37,024 bases of DNA from Bacteroidales bacterium (GCA_017645925.1 JAGCNN010000045.1:1-37024), one strand, 5' to 3'. Positions 7,484 through 16,154 are shown, counted from the first letter of the stretch. Notes: generated from the letters alone by a model not told the origin. Numbers and translations are program-made.

Positions 7484-8350
7484 CTACATTCGTGATTTCT
7501 TAAGCCTTTCTATTTCAGTTTTGTAGTAGTTGTAAACCTCGTATGCAATTTCGTCAGCTTTGGCTTTGAAGAACCTTTTTCTGCCAAGTCCTACAACCCA
7601 CCGTATTCCGTTTATTGGGTCGGCAAGAAACATTCCGTCAATATCGTTGAGCTTTTGTAGGTCAAATGTGCTTTCGTATATATCCATGCCCAGCTTTTTG
7701 TTTGCGAGGTAGGATATTCGTGAAGCAAAAACCTTGTTGGGTGAAATATTGTCGTGTAGTGATGCGTATATCAAAGAATTGCCCTTTGTGAAGAAAATGT
7801 TGGAGTAGAGGCTTCTCTTGAGAAATCCCTTTTCATCGGTAATTATAAGGTCATCAAGATTGTTTTCGGACATTAGTTTTCCGCATAGCAGTTCTACGGG
7901 AAAGTCGGGAATGCTTGTCGTGGCAATTTGGGGAATGTTGAGTATATCGGTAAAAAGGCCCTTTGCGTTGATACTGTAGAATTCGTGAGGCAGGCTTTCG
8001 GCCGACAATAGCGTAGAAAAGGAGTTGTCGCTTGCCAGCTTGTTGTTGTCGTTGCTATTGCGGAAAATAGTGATGGTTACTGCAAATTCTTTGTAAATCC
8101 TGTTTTTCTGGAGAAGCAGGTAAATGTCGTTGGCTAAAGTTTTTGGCCTGAATTCGTTGTTTTCCATCTCCAGCATTTTTGTCATCTGCTTTATGCAGTC
8201 GAAATATTGGTCGAAGTCGTAAACAAAGCAAGAGTTGCCGCGCAGCTGGACGCTGAATGTGTCGCCCCATCTTAGTCCACGGTTGTTGTATTTCAGGCAA
8301 GGTTTGTCCGAAAGTATGAATTCCCCGTTTAGCATTATGTGTCGTGCCAT
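7484..8350 (-). CDS. Aminotransferase class IV-like protein with an apparently degenerate active site
   Basis: This 288-residue protein has the fold type IV PLP enzyme layout (branched-chain aminotransferase/aminodeoxychorismate lyase): NGEFILSDKPCLKYNNRGLRWGDTF near residues 8-32 and DDLIITDEKGFL...SNIFF near 166-187. Family members carry the Schiff-base Lys about 22 residues before the D-A-L-L-L-D-like strand. Here that place falls in TTSIPDF (144-150), with no Lys. K158 is only about nine residues before the strand. The conserved Glu before the S-N-I-F segment, which contacts the PLP ring nitrogen, is replaced by K178/R179. It may be a non-catalytic homologue or bind another ligand. The start overlaps the gmhB-like stop by one base (TAATG), so it is the third gene of the holA-gmhB set. 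Confidence 0.68.
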   Translation of the reverse strand: MARHIMLNGEFILSDKPCLKYNNRGLRWGDTFSVQLRGNSCFVYDFDQYFDCIKQMTKMLEMENNEFRPKTLANDIYLLLQKNRIYKEFAVTITIFRNSNDNNKLASDNSFSTLLSAESLPHEFYSINAKGLFTDILNIPQIATTSIPDFPVELLCGKLMSENNLDDLIITDEKGFLKRSLYSNIFFTKGNSLIYASLHDNISPNKVFASRISYLANKKLGMDIYESTFDLQKLNDIDGMFLADPINGIRWVVGLGRKRFFKAKADEIAYEVYNYYKTEIERLKKSRM

Positions 8351-8838
8351 TATTCTGATGCTATTTGTTTACATATTTCAAGGATTCCGGAATTGGGTTC
8401 TATGAGAATTCCCTTTACATTGGCACTTTCGGCGGCTTCGATGTCGCGTTTGCCATCGCCAATCATGTACGATAGGGCAGGGTTGATGTTGTATGTAGCC
8501 ATAGCCTTTTCTATCAGCAGGCTTTGTGGTTTGCGGCAGAGGCATTTGCTTTTTGAATCGTGGTGGGGGCAAAAGTAGAAGTCATCAATGCTAGTGTCAA
8601 ATTTTGAAAGGTAATCGCTTAGTTTTGTGTGCATTGCCATGACATCTGCCTCTGTGTAAAGACCTTTGGCAATTCCGCCCTGATTGGAGATTACAATTAC
8701 GAGGAATCCTGCATCTTTCAATATTCTGATGGCGGAGCCTACGTCTTCAAGAATCTCGAAGTCGCTGATATTTTCGCAGTAGTGTCCGAGTTCCCTGTTT
8801 ACCACGCCGTCCCTATCGAGGAAAACCGCTTTGTTCAT
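8350..8838 (-). CDS. gmhB: D,D-heptose 1,7-bisphosphate 7-phosphatase-like HAD hydrolase
   Basis: This 162-residue HAD phosphatase has the nucleophile motif FLDRDGVVN (D8 and D10), motif II Ser/Asn in VISNQGGIAKG (about 50-60), and motif III/IV in KPQSLLIEKA and MIGDGKRDIEAA. The zinc-binding segment CPHH...CLCRKP (about 91-104) is diagnostic of the GmhB / histidinol-phosphatase subgroup. GmhB removes the 7-phosphate from heptose bisphosphate on the path to the ADP-heptose used in lipopolysaccharide core. A related role on another sugar phosphate is possible. It starts inside the holA stop (ATGA overlap) and ends on the start of the next gene, so the three are probably translated together. 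No other heptose gene is in the window. Confidence 0.82.
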   Translation of the reverse strand: MNKAVFLDRDGVVNRELGHYCENISDFEILEDVGSAIRILKDAGFLVIVISNQGGIAKGLYTEADVMAMHTKLSDYLSKFDTSIDDFYFCPHHDSKSKCLCRKPQSLLIEKAMATYNINPALSYMIGDGKRDIEAAESANVKGILIEPNSGILEICKQIASE

Positions 8839-9836
8839 ACATGCATAATCTTATAAATCAGTTCTTTGTAAATGTCGCCATCGGTGTAAGTTCCGCCCAT
8901 GCCTTTGCTTTTAATGTCGGCTTCTCGCAGGAACGAGACTATTCTCAGTATTTTAGCGACAGGGTAATACGATGCAGCAGTCTTATATTCGTCCACGAAA
9001 AATGGATTTACGCCGATAGCAGCGGCAAGACCGTTTTTGCTTTTGTCGGTTGCATAGTGGAGCTTAAGGATTCGAGTGAAGTAATCGTATATTTGTTTTA
9101 TTGCCAGTCCTATATATGTGCTTTTGGGGTTCTTTGCAAAGTAGTCGGTAATTTGGTAGGCTGCCAATGCTTTTTTTGTCCCGATAGCCTTTTGCAGTTC
9201 GAATATGTTGAATTCGCGGTTGATGCCAATGTTTTTCGACACGTCTTCTTCGTTTACCTGCGATTTGTCAGCAGATGCGGTCTTCAGTTTTTTCATTTCG
9301 CTGTCAAGGCGTGAGAGGTCGGCACCAATATATTCGTACATGAGACGTTGTGCTCCTGGCGTAAGTGTAAGTCCATACGAGTTTGCAAGGGTTGACACCC
9401 ATTTTATCATTTCGTTTTCGTATGGTTTTTTCGATTCAAGAACAGCACCTATCTTTTCGGCGAGCTTTATTGCCTTTGTGCGTTTGTCCAGCTTCTGTGT
9501 TTCCTTTATTGCAAGTACGAGTATCGTTGACTTGAGTGGATTTTCGAAATAAACATCAAGTTCGGACAGCGGTTTCAGATGTTGTGCTTCCTTGACTATA
9601 ACTACCTGATGGTTTGACATCATTGGGAATCGGCGTGCTGCTTGTATTACCGACGTTACATCGGTGTCCTTGCCGTATATGACTACTTGGTTGAAGGCTT
9701 TTTCGGCTTCGGTGAGTACGTTTTCGGAGATGTAGTCGGTAATCTTGTCAATGAAATAGGACTCCTCGCCGTACAATAGATATACAGGTTTATAAATCTT
9801 GTTCTTTAAATCGTTTAAAATCTCGTTGTATGTCAT
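8835..9836 (-). CDS. holA: DNA polymerase III delta subunit
   Basis: This 333-residue protein matches HolA, the clamp-loader subunit that opens the beta clamp. It has an N-terminal AAA+-like domain beginning with a NKIYKPVYLLYGEESYFID segment, a VVIVKEAQHLK strand, and TILVLAIKETQKLDKR, followed by a helical lid (GADLSRLDSEMKKLKTAS) and a C-terminal collar region. As usual for delta, there is no working Walker A motif. Length is typical. It is the promoter-proximal gene of an overlapping set with gmhB and the aminotransferase-like gene. A TAnnTTTG element lies 20 bp upstream. Confidence 0.9.
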   Translation of the reverse strand: MTYNEILNDLKNKIYKPVYLLYGEESYFIDKITDYISENVLTEAEKAFNQVVIYGKDTDVTSVIQAARRFPMMSNHQVVIVKEAQHLKPLSELDVYFENPLKSTILVLAIKETQKLDKRTKAIKLAEKIGAVLESKKPYENEMIKWVSTLANSYGLTLTPGAQRLMYEYIGADLSRLDSEMKKLKTASADKSQVNEEDVSKNIGINREFNIFELQKAIGTKKALAAYQITDYFAKNPKSTYIGLAIKQIYDYFTRILKLHYATDKSKNGLAAAIGVNPFFVDEYKTAASYYPVAKILRIVSFLREADIKSKGMGGTYTDGDIYKELIYKIMHV

Positions 9837-9855
9837 ACCGAATAAATTTCAGTTG

Positions 9856-9863
9856 CAAAGTTA
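9856..9863 (-). promoter_or_regulatory. Bacteroidetes -7 element before holA
   Basis: The minus strand reads TAACTTTG, an exact TAnnTTTG match, 19 bases before the holA ATG. No clear -33 TTTG at standard spacing. Confidence 0.5.
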
Positions 9864-10036
9864 AGAAAAGATTTGGAGATTTGATGCGCGGAATATTGCA
9901 TGATTTGCATGGTTGACTAAACGTGGAAGTCCAAGCTGATTTGACTCCTTCTGTATGTTTTTGCTACGATTTAATTTAAATATGAACATGTTGAAAACTA
10001 AATTCATTTTTTGGGTGTTTGTTGGATTTTAACCTT

Positions 10037-10044
10037 TACTTTTG
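10037..10044 (+). promoter_or_regulatory. -7 element almost touching the DivIC-like start codon
   Basis: TACTTTTG matches TAnnTTTG and ends only five bases before the ATG at 10050. If used, transcription would start within a few bases of the start codon, giving a leaderless or nearly leaderless mRNA. TTTG-like boxes occur upstream, but not at the ideal 19-21 bp. Confidence 0.45.
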
Positions 10045-10049
10045 CGGCG

Positions 10050-10370
10050 ATGAAAGAAAAATTTAAGAAGGCATATTATAAGGTTAGGGGTTTTGCAAGC
10101 CGGTATGTTGGAGTGATAATCGTAGTTTTATTTTTTGTGTGGATTACCTTCTTCGACAGCTTTAATCTTGTTGACAGGTTTGTAAAAATGAAGAAGTTGC
10201 ATGAACTTCGCGAAAAAGAAAGGTACTATGAGCAGGAGAACCTTGAAAATAGCACCCGTCTGGACGAACTGATGTCGGGAAAGGAGGAACTTGAAAAGTT
10301 TGCTCGCGAGCAGTACTATATGAAGGAGGAAGATGAGGATATATTTCTCGTAATTCTGGAGGAAGAATAG
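10050..10370 (+). CDS. DivIC/FtsB-family septum formation initiator
   Basis: This 106-residue bitopic membrane protein has a basic N-terminus (MKEKFKKAYYKVRGFASRY), one membrane helix (about 21-39) and an extracytoplasmic coiled coil (about 42-85, KLHELREKERYYEQENLENSTRLDEL). The FtsB/DivIC hallmark follows, a short ELEKFAREQYYMKEEDEDIF segment ending the coil. Members link the divisome proteins FtsL and FtsQ and help activate septal peptidoglycan synthesis. The frame is open further upstream to an ATG at 10011, but that start would precede the promoter-like element and add 13 residues unlike the family, so I chose 10050. Confidence 0.83.
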   Translation: MKEKFKKAYYKVRGFASRYVGVIIVVLFFVWITFFDSFNLVDRFVKMKKLHELREKERYYEQENLENSTRLDELMSGKEELEKFAREQYYMKEEDEDIFLVILEEE

Positions 10371-10421
10371 AAAATTTGAGGATTTGAAAATTTGTGGCGT
10401 CGTGGCGCGCCGCGACTGTAC

Positions 10422-10507
10422 GTTCAAAGTTCAAATGTTCAAATGTTCAAATGTTCAATGTTCAAAAGTTCAAAGTTTAAAGTTCAAGGTTCAATGGTTC
10501 AAATCGT
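10422..10507 (+). repeat. Tandem array of about 11 GTTCAA(A/T) units
   Basis: From 10422 the sequence is a run of 7-8 base units: GTTCAAA, GTTCAAAT three times, then GTTCAAT, GTTCAAAA, GTTCAAA, GTTTAAA, GTTCAAG, GTTCAATG, GTTCAAAT. It is followed by two copies of ATCGTAAAT (10504-10524) that run to the mutS2 start codon. Just before it is a GC-rich near-palindrome (10399-10416). The variable unit length (7 or 8) suggests slippage. The array fills the leader region between the divIC-like gene and mutS2. Confidence 0.85.
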
Positions 10508-10531
10508 AAATCTAAAATCGTAAATTCCTAG

Positions 10532-13000
10532 ATGTTTTATCCCGATAATTTTGAATCAAAGATAGGTTTTGACAAGATTCGCAACTTGATAAAGTCGGAA
10601 TGCATTGCGGCTCCGGCAAAAAGTATAGTTGATGACATTGTATTTTCGATCGACATTGGCTATATCCGGAAGTCTCTTGCTCTTACCAGTGAAATGATGA
10701 GTATCTGTCTGCTCAAGGACAATTATCCAGCCAACAATTATCCTGATGTGTCGCAGGCTGCATCGCGTATGCGTGTGGAAGGCACTTGTTTGCAGCTTTT
10801 TGAACTTGCCGATATACGCACCGTGCTTGAAAATTGCCGTGCTTTGCGTTCTTTTTTCCGCACCGACGACAAAAACGAGTTCCCGAATCTGAAGCAAATA
10901 GTTGATTCCGTCAATTTTCCTACTTACCTCTATGACCGTTTGCAGTCGGTTTTGACCAAAAACGGTACAATGAAGGATACTGCCTCGCCTGAACTTCGTG
11001 AAATTCGCAGTTCGCTCATTTCAACTCAGGAATCGGTTTCCCGAAAGTTGAATTCGATACTTTCTTCGTTCCGTGAGCAGGGCTGGGTGAGCAAGGACTT
11101 GTCGGCGACAATGGTGAATGGTCGTCTGGTGCTGCCTATTGAAACGACTTATAAGCGTAAGGTTCAAGGTTTTGTGCACGACGAGTCGGCAAGCGGCAAG
11201 ACTTCGTACATTGAACCGCAGGAAGTGCTGGAAATGAACAATCGTATCCGCGAACTGGAACTTTCCGAAGCCCGTGAAATACAGAAGATTCTTTATGACC
11301 TTACTTGTGAGTTCCGTCCTTACGCTGACGACTTGAAGAACATTTCGCAGGTTATTGCTGAGCTTGACTTCATACGTGCCAAGGCAAAGTTTGCAATACA
11401 AATTGAAGCTATTATTCCCTCTGTGCATGATGAGCCTTGCCTTGATATTGTGCGCGGTAAACATCCGCTTTTGTATCTTACACTCAAAAAGGAAAATAGG
11501 GAAATCGTTCCCACAACCTTCCGCCTTGATTCCGAAAACCGCATACTGCTTATTTCGGGACCAAATGCAGGCGGAAAAAGCGTCTGCCTGAAAACGGCCG
11601 CCATACTTTCGTATATGTTGCAATGCGGACTGCCGGTTCCCGTTGGCGGAGCAAGTTCGTTTGGTATTTTCTCGGAAATTATGCTGGACATAGGCGACGA
11701 GCAGTCCATTGAGAACGATTTGAGCACCTATAGTTCGCACCTTGTCAATATGAAGCATTTCCTGAAAAATGCAGGTCCGCGAACATTGCTGTTTATCGAT
11801 GAGTTTGGCTCTGGTACCGATCCTATTATCGGTGGAACAATCGCCGAGGCTATACTTGAGCAGCTGAACGCTTCAAAAACTTTCGGAATGATAACCACGC
11901 ACTATACCAACTTGAAGGTTTTTGCTGCTGAATCGGAAGGAATCATCAATGGGGCAATGCTGATAGACCATACCAACATGCAGCCGACTTTTATACTTGA
12001 AGTGGGAATCCCGGGTTCGTCGTATGCTGTGGAAATTGCACGTAGGATTGGCTTGCCCGAAGCAATAATAAGCAAGGTCGTTGAGAAGACTGGCACCCAG
12101 CAGATGAATATTGACCGTTTTTTGCGTGAACTTATGCGCGACAAGCGTTACTGGGAACGTAAGCGCAAGCAGGTGAACGAACAGAGCAAGAAGGTTGATG
12201 AGGCTTTGCGCAAGAATTTGGAGGAACTTGAAATCATAAAGACCAAGCGCAAGCAGATTATCGAAAATGCACGTTCTGAGGCAGAGCAGTTGCTGAACGG
12301 CGTGAATAAGCAGATTGAAAATACCATTTCGGAAATCAAACGTAGCAATGCCGACAAGGATAAGACACGTGAGGTTCGCGAGGAGATAAAGCAGTTCAAG
12401 GAGGACTTTGAGAAATCGAAGGAGGTTGACGACAACGAATTTGCACGCAAGTACGAATATGTTAAGCGCAAGATTGAGGAACGTGAGGCACGTAAAAAAG
12501 CACGTGAAGATGCCAAAAAGTTGGAAATTATTCCTATTGACGAGGACAAGATAAACATTGGCAGCAAGGTGCGTCTGGCAGGGCAGGAGGCAATAGGCGA
12601 CGTTACCGGATTAAGCGACAAAACTGCTGTAGTATGTTTTGGAAGTCTGTACATGTCGGTAGCTTTGGACCGTTTGCAGAAGGTGTCGCAGGAAGATTAT
12701 GCCAACCAGCGCAAGCAGTCGTCAGCTTCGGCATTGTATTCCGAGAAGGCGCTGAATTTCAAGCCGTACATAGATGTTCGTGGCGACCGTACCGATGAGG
12801 CTTTGCGCAAGATTGAGGAACTTGTCGATGCTGCTGTAATGCTCAGCCATCACGAACTGAAGATTCTTCATGGTCGTGGCAATGGCATTTTACGGCAGAA
12901 TATTCGCCAGTATCTGAAAACGATTCCGCAGGTTAAGTCGATAGCTGACGAGGACATAAGGTTTGGCGGTGATGGAATAACTGTGGTTAAGTTGGATTAA
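10532..13000 (+). CDS. mutS2: Endonuclease MutS2
   Basis: This 822-residue protein has the MutS2 order of domains: an N-terminal core and lever region (about 1-290), the ATPase with Walker A GPNAGGKS (343-350), Walker B LLFIDEFGSGTDP (about 422-434) and the TTHYTNLK segment, a long charged coiled coil (about 520-650) and a C-terminal Smr domain starting at IDVRGDRTDEAL (from 747) with the HGRGNGIL active-site loop. It lacks the mismatch-binding domain of MutS. In other bacteria MutS2 acts on recombination intermediates and on collided ribosomes. Smr provides nuclease activity. The start is immediately after the tandem repeat array. A dyad follows the stop at 13012-13057. Confidence 0.95.
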   Translation: MFYPDNFESKIGFDKIRNLIKSECIAAPAKSIVDDIVFSIDIGYIRKSLALTSEMMSICLLKDNYPANNYPDVSQAASRMRVEGTCLQLFELADIRTVLENCRALRSFFRTDDKNEFPNLKQIVDSVNFPTYLYDRLQSVLTKNGTMKDTASPELREIRSSLISTQESVSRKLNSILSSFREQGWVSKDLSATMVNGRLVLPIETTYKRKVQGFVHDESASGKTSYIEPQEVLEMNNRIRELELSEAREIQKILYDLTCEFRPYADDLKNISQVIAELDFIRAKAKFAIQIEAIIPSVHDEPCLDIVRGKHPLLYLTLKKENREIVPTTFRLDSENRILLISGPNAGGKSVCLKTAAILSYMLQCGLPVPVGGASSFGIFSEIMLDIGDEQSIENDLSTYSSHLVNMKHFLKNAGPRTLLFIDEFGSGTDPIIGGTIAEAILEQLNASKTFGMITTHYTNLKVFAAESEGIINGAMLIDHTNMQPTFILEVGIPGSSYAVEIARRIGLPEAIISKVVEKTGTQQMNIDRFLRELMRDKRYWERKRKQVNEQSKKVDEALRKNLEELEIIKTKRKQIIENARSEAEQLLNGVNKQIENTISEIKRSNADKDKTREVREEIKQFKEDFEKSKEVDDNEFARKYEYVKRKIEEREARKKAREDAKKLEIIPIDEDKINIGSKVRLAGQEAIGDVTGLSDKTAVVCFGSLYMSVALDRLQKVSQEDYANQRKQSSASALYSEKALNFKPYIDVRGDRTDEALRKIEELVDAAVMLSHHELKILHGRGNGILRQNIRQYLKTIPQVKSIADEDIRFGGDGITVVKLD

Positions 13001-13011
13001 AAATTAGGAGA

Positions 13012-13057
13012 GGTCATATCTTCTCTATAAGCGAATTTAAGCGACTTATAAATGACC
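13012..13057 (+). other. Imperfect dyad after mutS2
   Basis: Nested inverted pairs GGTCAT/ATGACC (13012-13017 and 13052-13057) and TATAAG/CTTATA (13026-13031 and 13045-13050) form an interrupted stem-loop 12 bases after the mutS2 stop. There is no strong T-run, only CTTTCTG, so it is a weak terminator candidate at best. Confidence 0.4.
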
Positions 13058-13197
13058 TTTCTGATTTAGGTAGTGTAATCTAATCCGCCAAAATTTACAT
13101 TTTGTACTTTGCTCTATTGTAAAAAATAATTTATTTTGCTACAAAATCTGTTCTTCCTGATTGTTGTACAGATGTAAATGTTAAAACTAATACGATA

Positions 13198-15318
13198 ATG
13201 GGAGTATTTAGATATATAAAACAAGTATTGTCAGTGTTGTTTGTTGTATTGCCTTTGTGTATGAGTGCCCAGCAGGATACAGTTTTACTTAATTGCAATA
13301 CTACACTGACTTCTTGTGATTTGATGTTATACGATTCGGGCGGTGAAAATGGAAATTATTCGAATAACGAAAACTATACTCTAAGAGTTTATGGAACCGG
13401 TACCAATGGTATGGTAGTAGATATAATTTCATTAAACACAGAATCGCAAACTGTAGATTACATTAGTATATACGAAGGCGAGAGTATGAATTCTGAATTT
13501 CTTGTCGCTAGTCTTGGAGGGCAAGTTGAGGACAGTGTGTTCTTTTTGGAAAGCAACTGTGTTACAATAAGATTCCGTTCCGATAATTCGATAAACAGGG
13601 CTGGATTTGTGATTCGTATTCATTGCCAGAGAAACTGTCAGGAATATTCGCAGAATATTTTATACGATGGCATTTACGAAGAAGGTCATATAATATGTAA
13701 TTCGTCCTCGATAGTTTCGAATCCGATATTTTACAACAATAATGTGGAATATGAGCAGAGCATAGAGAACACATTCTTCCGGTGGAATGTAATAAACGAG
13801 TATCGCGAAGTTTCGGGTATGGGACTCAATACGCTCGACGGTCTGTCTCCTGGAATGCATCTGATATGTCTTAGTACCTTTGATGTTGCAAATTGTATTG
13901 TAAGCAGTGATACTATGCTGTTTGTTGTGATGAACAATCTTGATTTGTCTTTGTCTGGAGTCCCTGAAATTGCAAGATTGGACGATACATTGGTTGTTAC
14001 CTGTGATGTTTCAATGGATTGGGATTCTAATCTAATTTCTACTTCAGGCTGCATTGTCGCCAGTGAAATAACATTTTTCGACACTATTATACAAGGATTC
14101 CCTGCTGATGCTGTTGTGAATGATATTAATGACATTGAGGCGATTTGCCTAGAAATGGAACACTCGTACTTAGGCGACCTTGAAGTATGGATAACTTGTC
14201 CGTCCGGTAATAGAATGGAAATTTTCAAGGGGTATGATTCTTTTATTACACATATAAATATTTTTATGGGAGAACCTATAGACGATGATCCTGAGGCGTG
14301 TATGGCGGGAGTCCCGTATAATTACTGCTGGACGCATGATGCTTCACAGTCGATACTTGATGTCGCTGCCAATCCTCCTACATATACATATACTGATAAT
14401 GCAGGGAATCATTATTCCAATCATAGGTATATTCCTGAGGGAGATTATATTCCGAGTGGCGATTGGTCAAGTCTTTTGGGCTGTCCCTTGAATGGCGATT
14501 GGCGTATCTTTTTTGCTGATAGTATCGCTATGGATGACGGTTTTTTGTTCTCGTTTTCTATGCAATTTAATTCTGAATTGTATGAAGATACAGCAGCTAC
14601 TCCAATTTATGAAGACTACGATTTCGCTTGGAATGGGCATGGCATAATATCAGGTCAGAATGGTTCGTCAACAATATTGGTGAGTGGCGAAGAACCGGGT
14701 TTGCATGAATATACGGTTTCTGTTACAAACAATTATGGCTGCACTTACGATACTACATTCTCAATATATTTCTGTAGTCCTGATTATTTGGAAACATTTA
14801 TTACCGAATGTGATAGCGCAGAATACAACGGTGTAGTATATTATGAAAGTGGCGACTATATGGTGGGCGCTGTTTGTGCTGACGAAGAGGTGCTGCATCT
14901 TACAATAAATCATTCTGTCGATACTGTAGTTTATGTAAATAATTTTGGCGATTATGTGTGGAATGACGAAACATTTGCCGAGAGTGGAACATATACTATG
15001 GTTTTACAGGGAAACAGTGGTTGTGATAGCATTGTAACCTTGCATCTTACGATAACAGATATTGCAGAGTTTGAGTCGGAAAAAATCTGGCTTTATCCCA
15101 ATCCTGCTGACGATATTGTCAATGTAGTTTCTGAAGCGCAGATTTTGAGTGTCGATATAGTGTCCCCGATTGGACAAGTCGTTTATAGCAAGGTTGTCAA
15201 TGCTGATAATGCATATTTGGACATAAAAAATCTCTCATCAGGGGCATATTATGTAAGAGTGTGGTTTGGAAATGACAAACTTCCCGCTGTTATGAAGTTT
15301 GTAAAGCAGGAACCGTGA
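13198..15318 (+). CDS. Secreted T9SS substrate with CUB and P domains
   Basis: This is a 706-residue exported protein. A signal peptide (about 1-24, ending CMSAQQ) is followed by a CUB-like domain (about 31-142: CDLMLYDSGG, YISIYEGES, VTIRFRSDNS, GFVIRIHC). Next come a short beta region and a proprotein-convertase-type P domain (about 300-460: AICLEMEHSYLGDLEVWITCPSG ... NGDWRIFFADS). An immunoglobulin/PKD-like stretch and a repeat of the GCDS-TLHLTI type (about 540-622) come before a type A sorting domain (629-706: IWLYPNPADDIVNVV ... LSSGAYYVRV). The last domain directs export through the T9SS and is usually cleaved when the protein is anchored to the surface. No protease catalytic domain is present, so the CUB and P domains probably serve in binding or stability. 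Monocistronic. Confidence 0.88.
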   Translation: MGVFRYIKQVLSVLFVVLPLCMSAQQDTVLLNCNTTLTSCDLMLYDSGGENGNYSNNENYTLRVYGTGTNGMVVDIISLNTESQTVDYISIYEGESMNSEFLVASLGGQVEDSVFFLESNCVTIRFRSDNSINRAGFVIRIHCQRNCQEYSQNILYDGIYEEGHIICNSSSIVSNPIFYNNNVEYEQSIENTFFRWNVINEYREVSGMGLNTLDGLSPGMHLICLSTFDVANCIVSSDTMLFVVMNNLDLSLSGVPEIARLDDTLVVTCDVSMDWDSNLISTSGCIVASEITFFDTIIQGFPADAVVNDINDIEAICLEMEHSYLGDLEVWITCPSGNRMEIFKGYDSFITHINIFMGEPIDDDPEACMAGVPYNYCWTHDASQSILDVAANPPTYTYTDNAGNHYSNHRYIPEGDYIPSGDWSSLLGCPLNGDWRIFFADSIAMDDGFLFSFSMQFNSELYEDTAATPIYEDYDFAWNGHGIISGQNGSSTILVSGEEPGLHEYTVSVTNNYGCTYDTTFSIYFCSPDYLETFITECDSAEYNGVVYYESGDYMVGAVCADEEVLHLTINHSVDTVVYVNNFGDYVWNDETFAESGTYTMVLQGNSGCDSIVTLHLTITDIAEFESEKIWLYPNPADDIVNVVSEAQILSVDIVSPIGQVVYSKVVNADNAYLDIKNLSSGAYYVRVWFGNDKLPAVMKFVKQEP

Positions 15319-15327
15319 TTGTGCTTC

Positions 15328-15358
15328 TTTGATTTATAGCTGAAAAATAGTATTTTTG
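15328..15358 (+). promoter_or_regulatory. Full Bacteroidetes-type promoter before mazG
   Basis: A -33 box TTTG (15328-15331) and a -7 box TATTTTTG (15351-15358) are separated by 19 bp, the consensus spacing of the Bacteroidetes primary sigma factor. The mazG ATG follows 19 bases later. This is the best complete promoter in the window. Confidence 0.75.
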
Positions 15359-15377
15359 TCGTTCAAATTTTTGCACG

Positions 15378-16154
15378 ATGGAAAAGACTTTAAAGGAATT
15401 TCAGAGATTAATTGAGATACTTGACGAACTGCGCGAGAAATGTCCGTGGGACCGCAAGCAGACAAACGAAAGCTTACGCATACAGACGATTGAGGAGGTT
15501 TACGAACTCTCGGATGCATTGTTGAACAACGATGCCGATGAAGTGAAGAAGGAGCTTGGTGATGTCCTTTTGCATGTTGCTTTTTATGCCAAGATAGGCA
15601 AGGAGAAGGGGCAGTTCGAGTTGTACGATGTGATTCATGGTATCTGCGAGAAGCTGATTTTCCGCCATCCGCACATTTTTGGTGATGTGAAAGCCGAAAC
15701 CGCCGAGCAGGTAAAGGAAAACTGGGAGCGCATAAAGCTGAAAGAAGCTCCCAAAAAGACCGTTCTTGGTGGTGTGCCCGAATCTTTGCCCTCAATAATC
15801 AAGGCCTACCGTATGCAGGATAAGGCGCGTGGCGTTGGTTTCGACTGGGACAAGCGCGAGCAGGTGTGGGACAAGCTTAACGAGGAGTACAACGAGGTTC
15901 TTCTCGAAACTGCTATTTCCGACAATCAGGATAGAATAGAAGCTGAATTTGGCGACCTGTTGTTTTCGGTGATAAATGCAGCGCGTCTTTATGGTGTTAA
16001 TCCCGACACCGCCCTCGAACGTACCAACCGCAAATTCAAGAACCGTTTTGGCTACCTTGAGGAAAAGACTATACAGCAAGGTCGCGACCTCAAGGATATG
16101 ACATTGGCGGAAATGGACGAAATATGGAACGAAGCAAAGAAGTTTTATAAATAG
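15378..16154 (+). CDS. mazG: Nucleoside triphosphate pyrophosphohydrolase MazG
   Basis: This 258-residue protein has two tandem MazG all-alpha NTP-PPase domains. The first carries the opening motif CPWDRKQTNESLRIQTIEEVYEL (about 21-43) and the metal-binding ELGDVLLHVAFYAKI (about 57-71). The second repeats the pattern with GFDWDKREQVWDKLNEEYNEV and EAEFGDLLFSVINAARLYG (about 195-213). The acidic EExxE and ExxD residues bind Mg2+. The enzyme hydrolyses NTPs or dNTPs to the monophosphate and pyrophosphate, clearing non-canonical nucleotides and, in E. coli, lowering ppGpp. Length is typical. It is transcribed from the strong promoter just upstream and converges on the DegT gene. Confidence 0.94.
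   Translation: MEKTLKEFQRLIEILDELREKCPWDRKQTNESLRIQTIEEVYELSDALLNNDADEVKKELGDVLLHVAFYAKIGKEKGQFELYDVIHGICEKLIFRHPHIFGDVKAETAEQVKENWERIKLKEAPKKTVLGGVPESLPSIIKAYRMQDKARGVGFDWDKREQVWDKLNEEYNEVLLETAISDNQDRIEAEFGDLLFSVINAARLYGVNPDTALERTNRKFKNRFGYLEEKTIQQGRDLKDMTLAEMDEIWNEAKKFYK

Noticed and set aside
10422..10507. CRISPR array
   Set aside because: Units are only 7-8 bases and directly adjoining, with no spacers. No cas genes are in the window.
11021..11758. 245-residue minus-strand open frame within mutS2
   Set aside because: Antisense shadow covering the MutS2 core and ATPase region.
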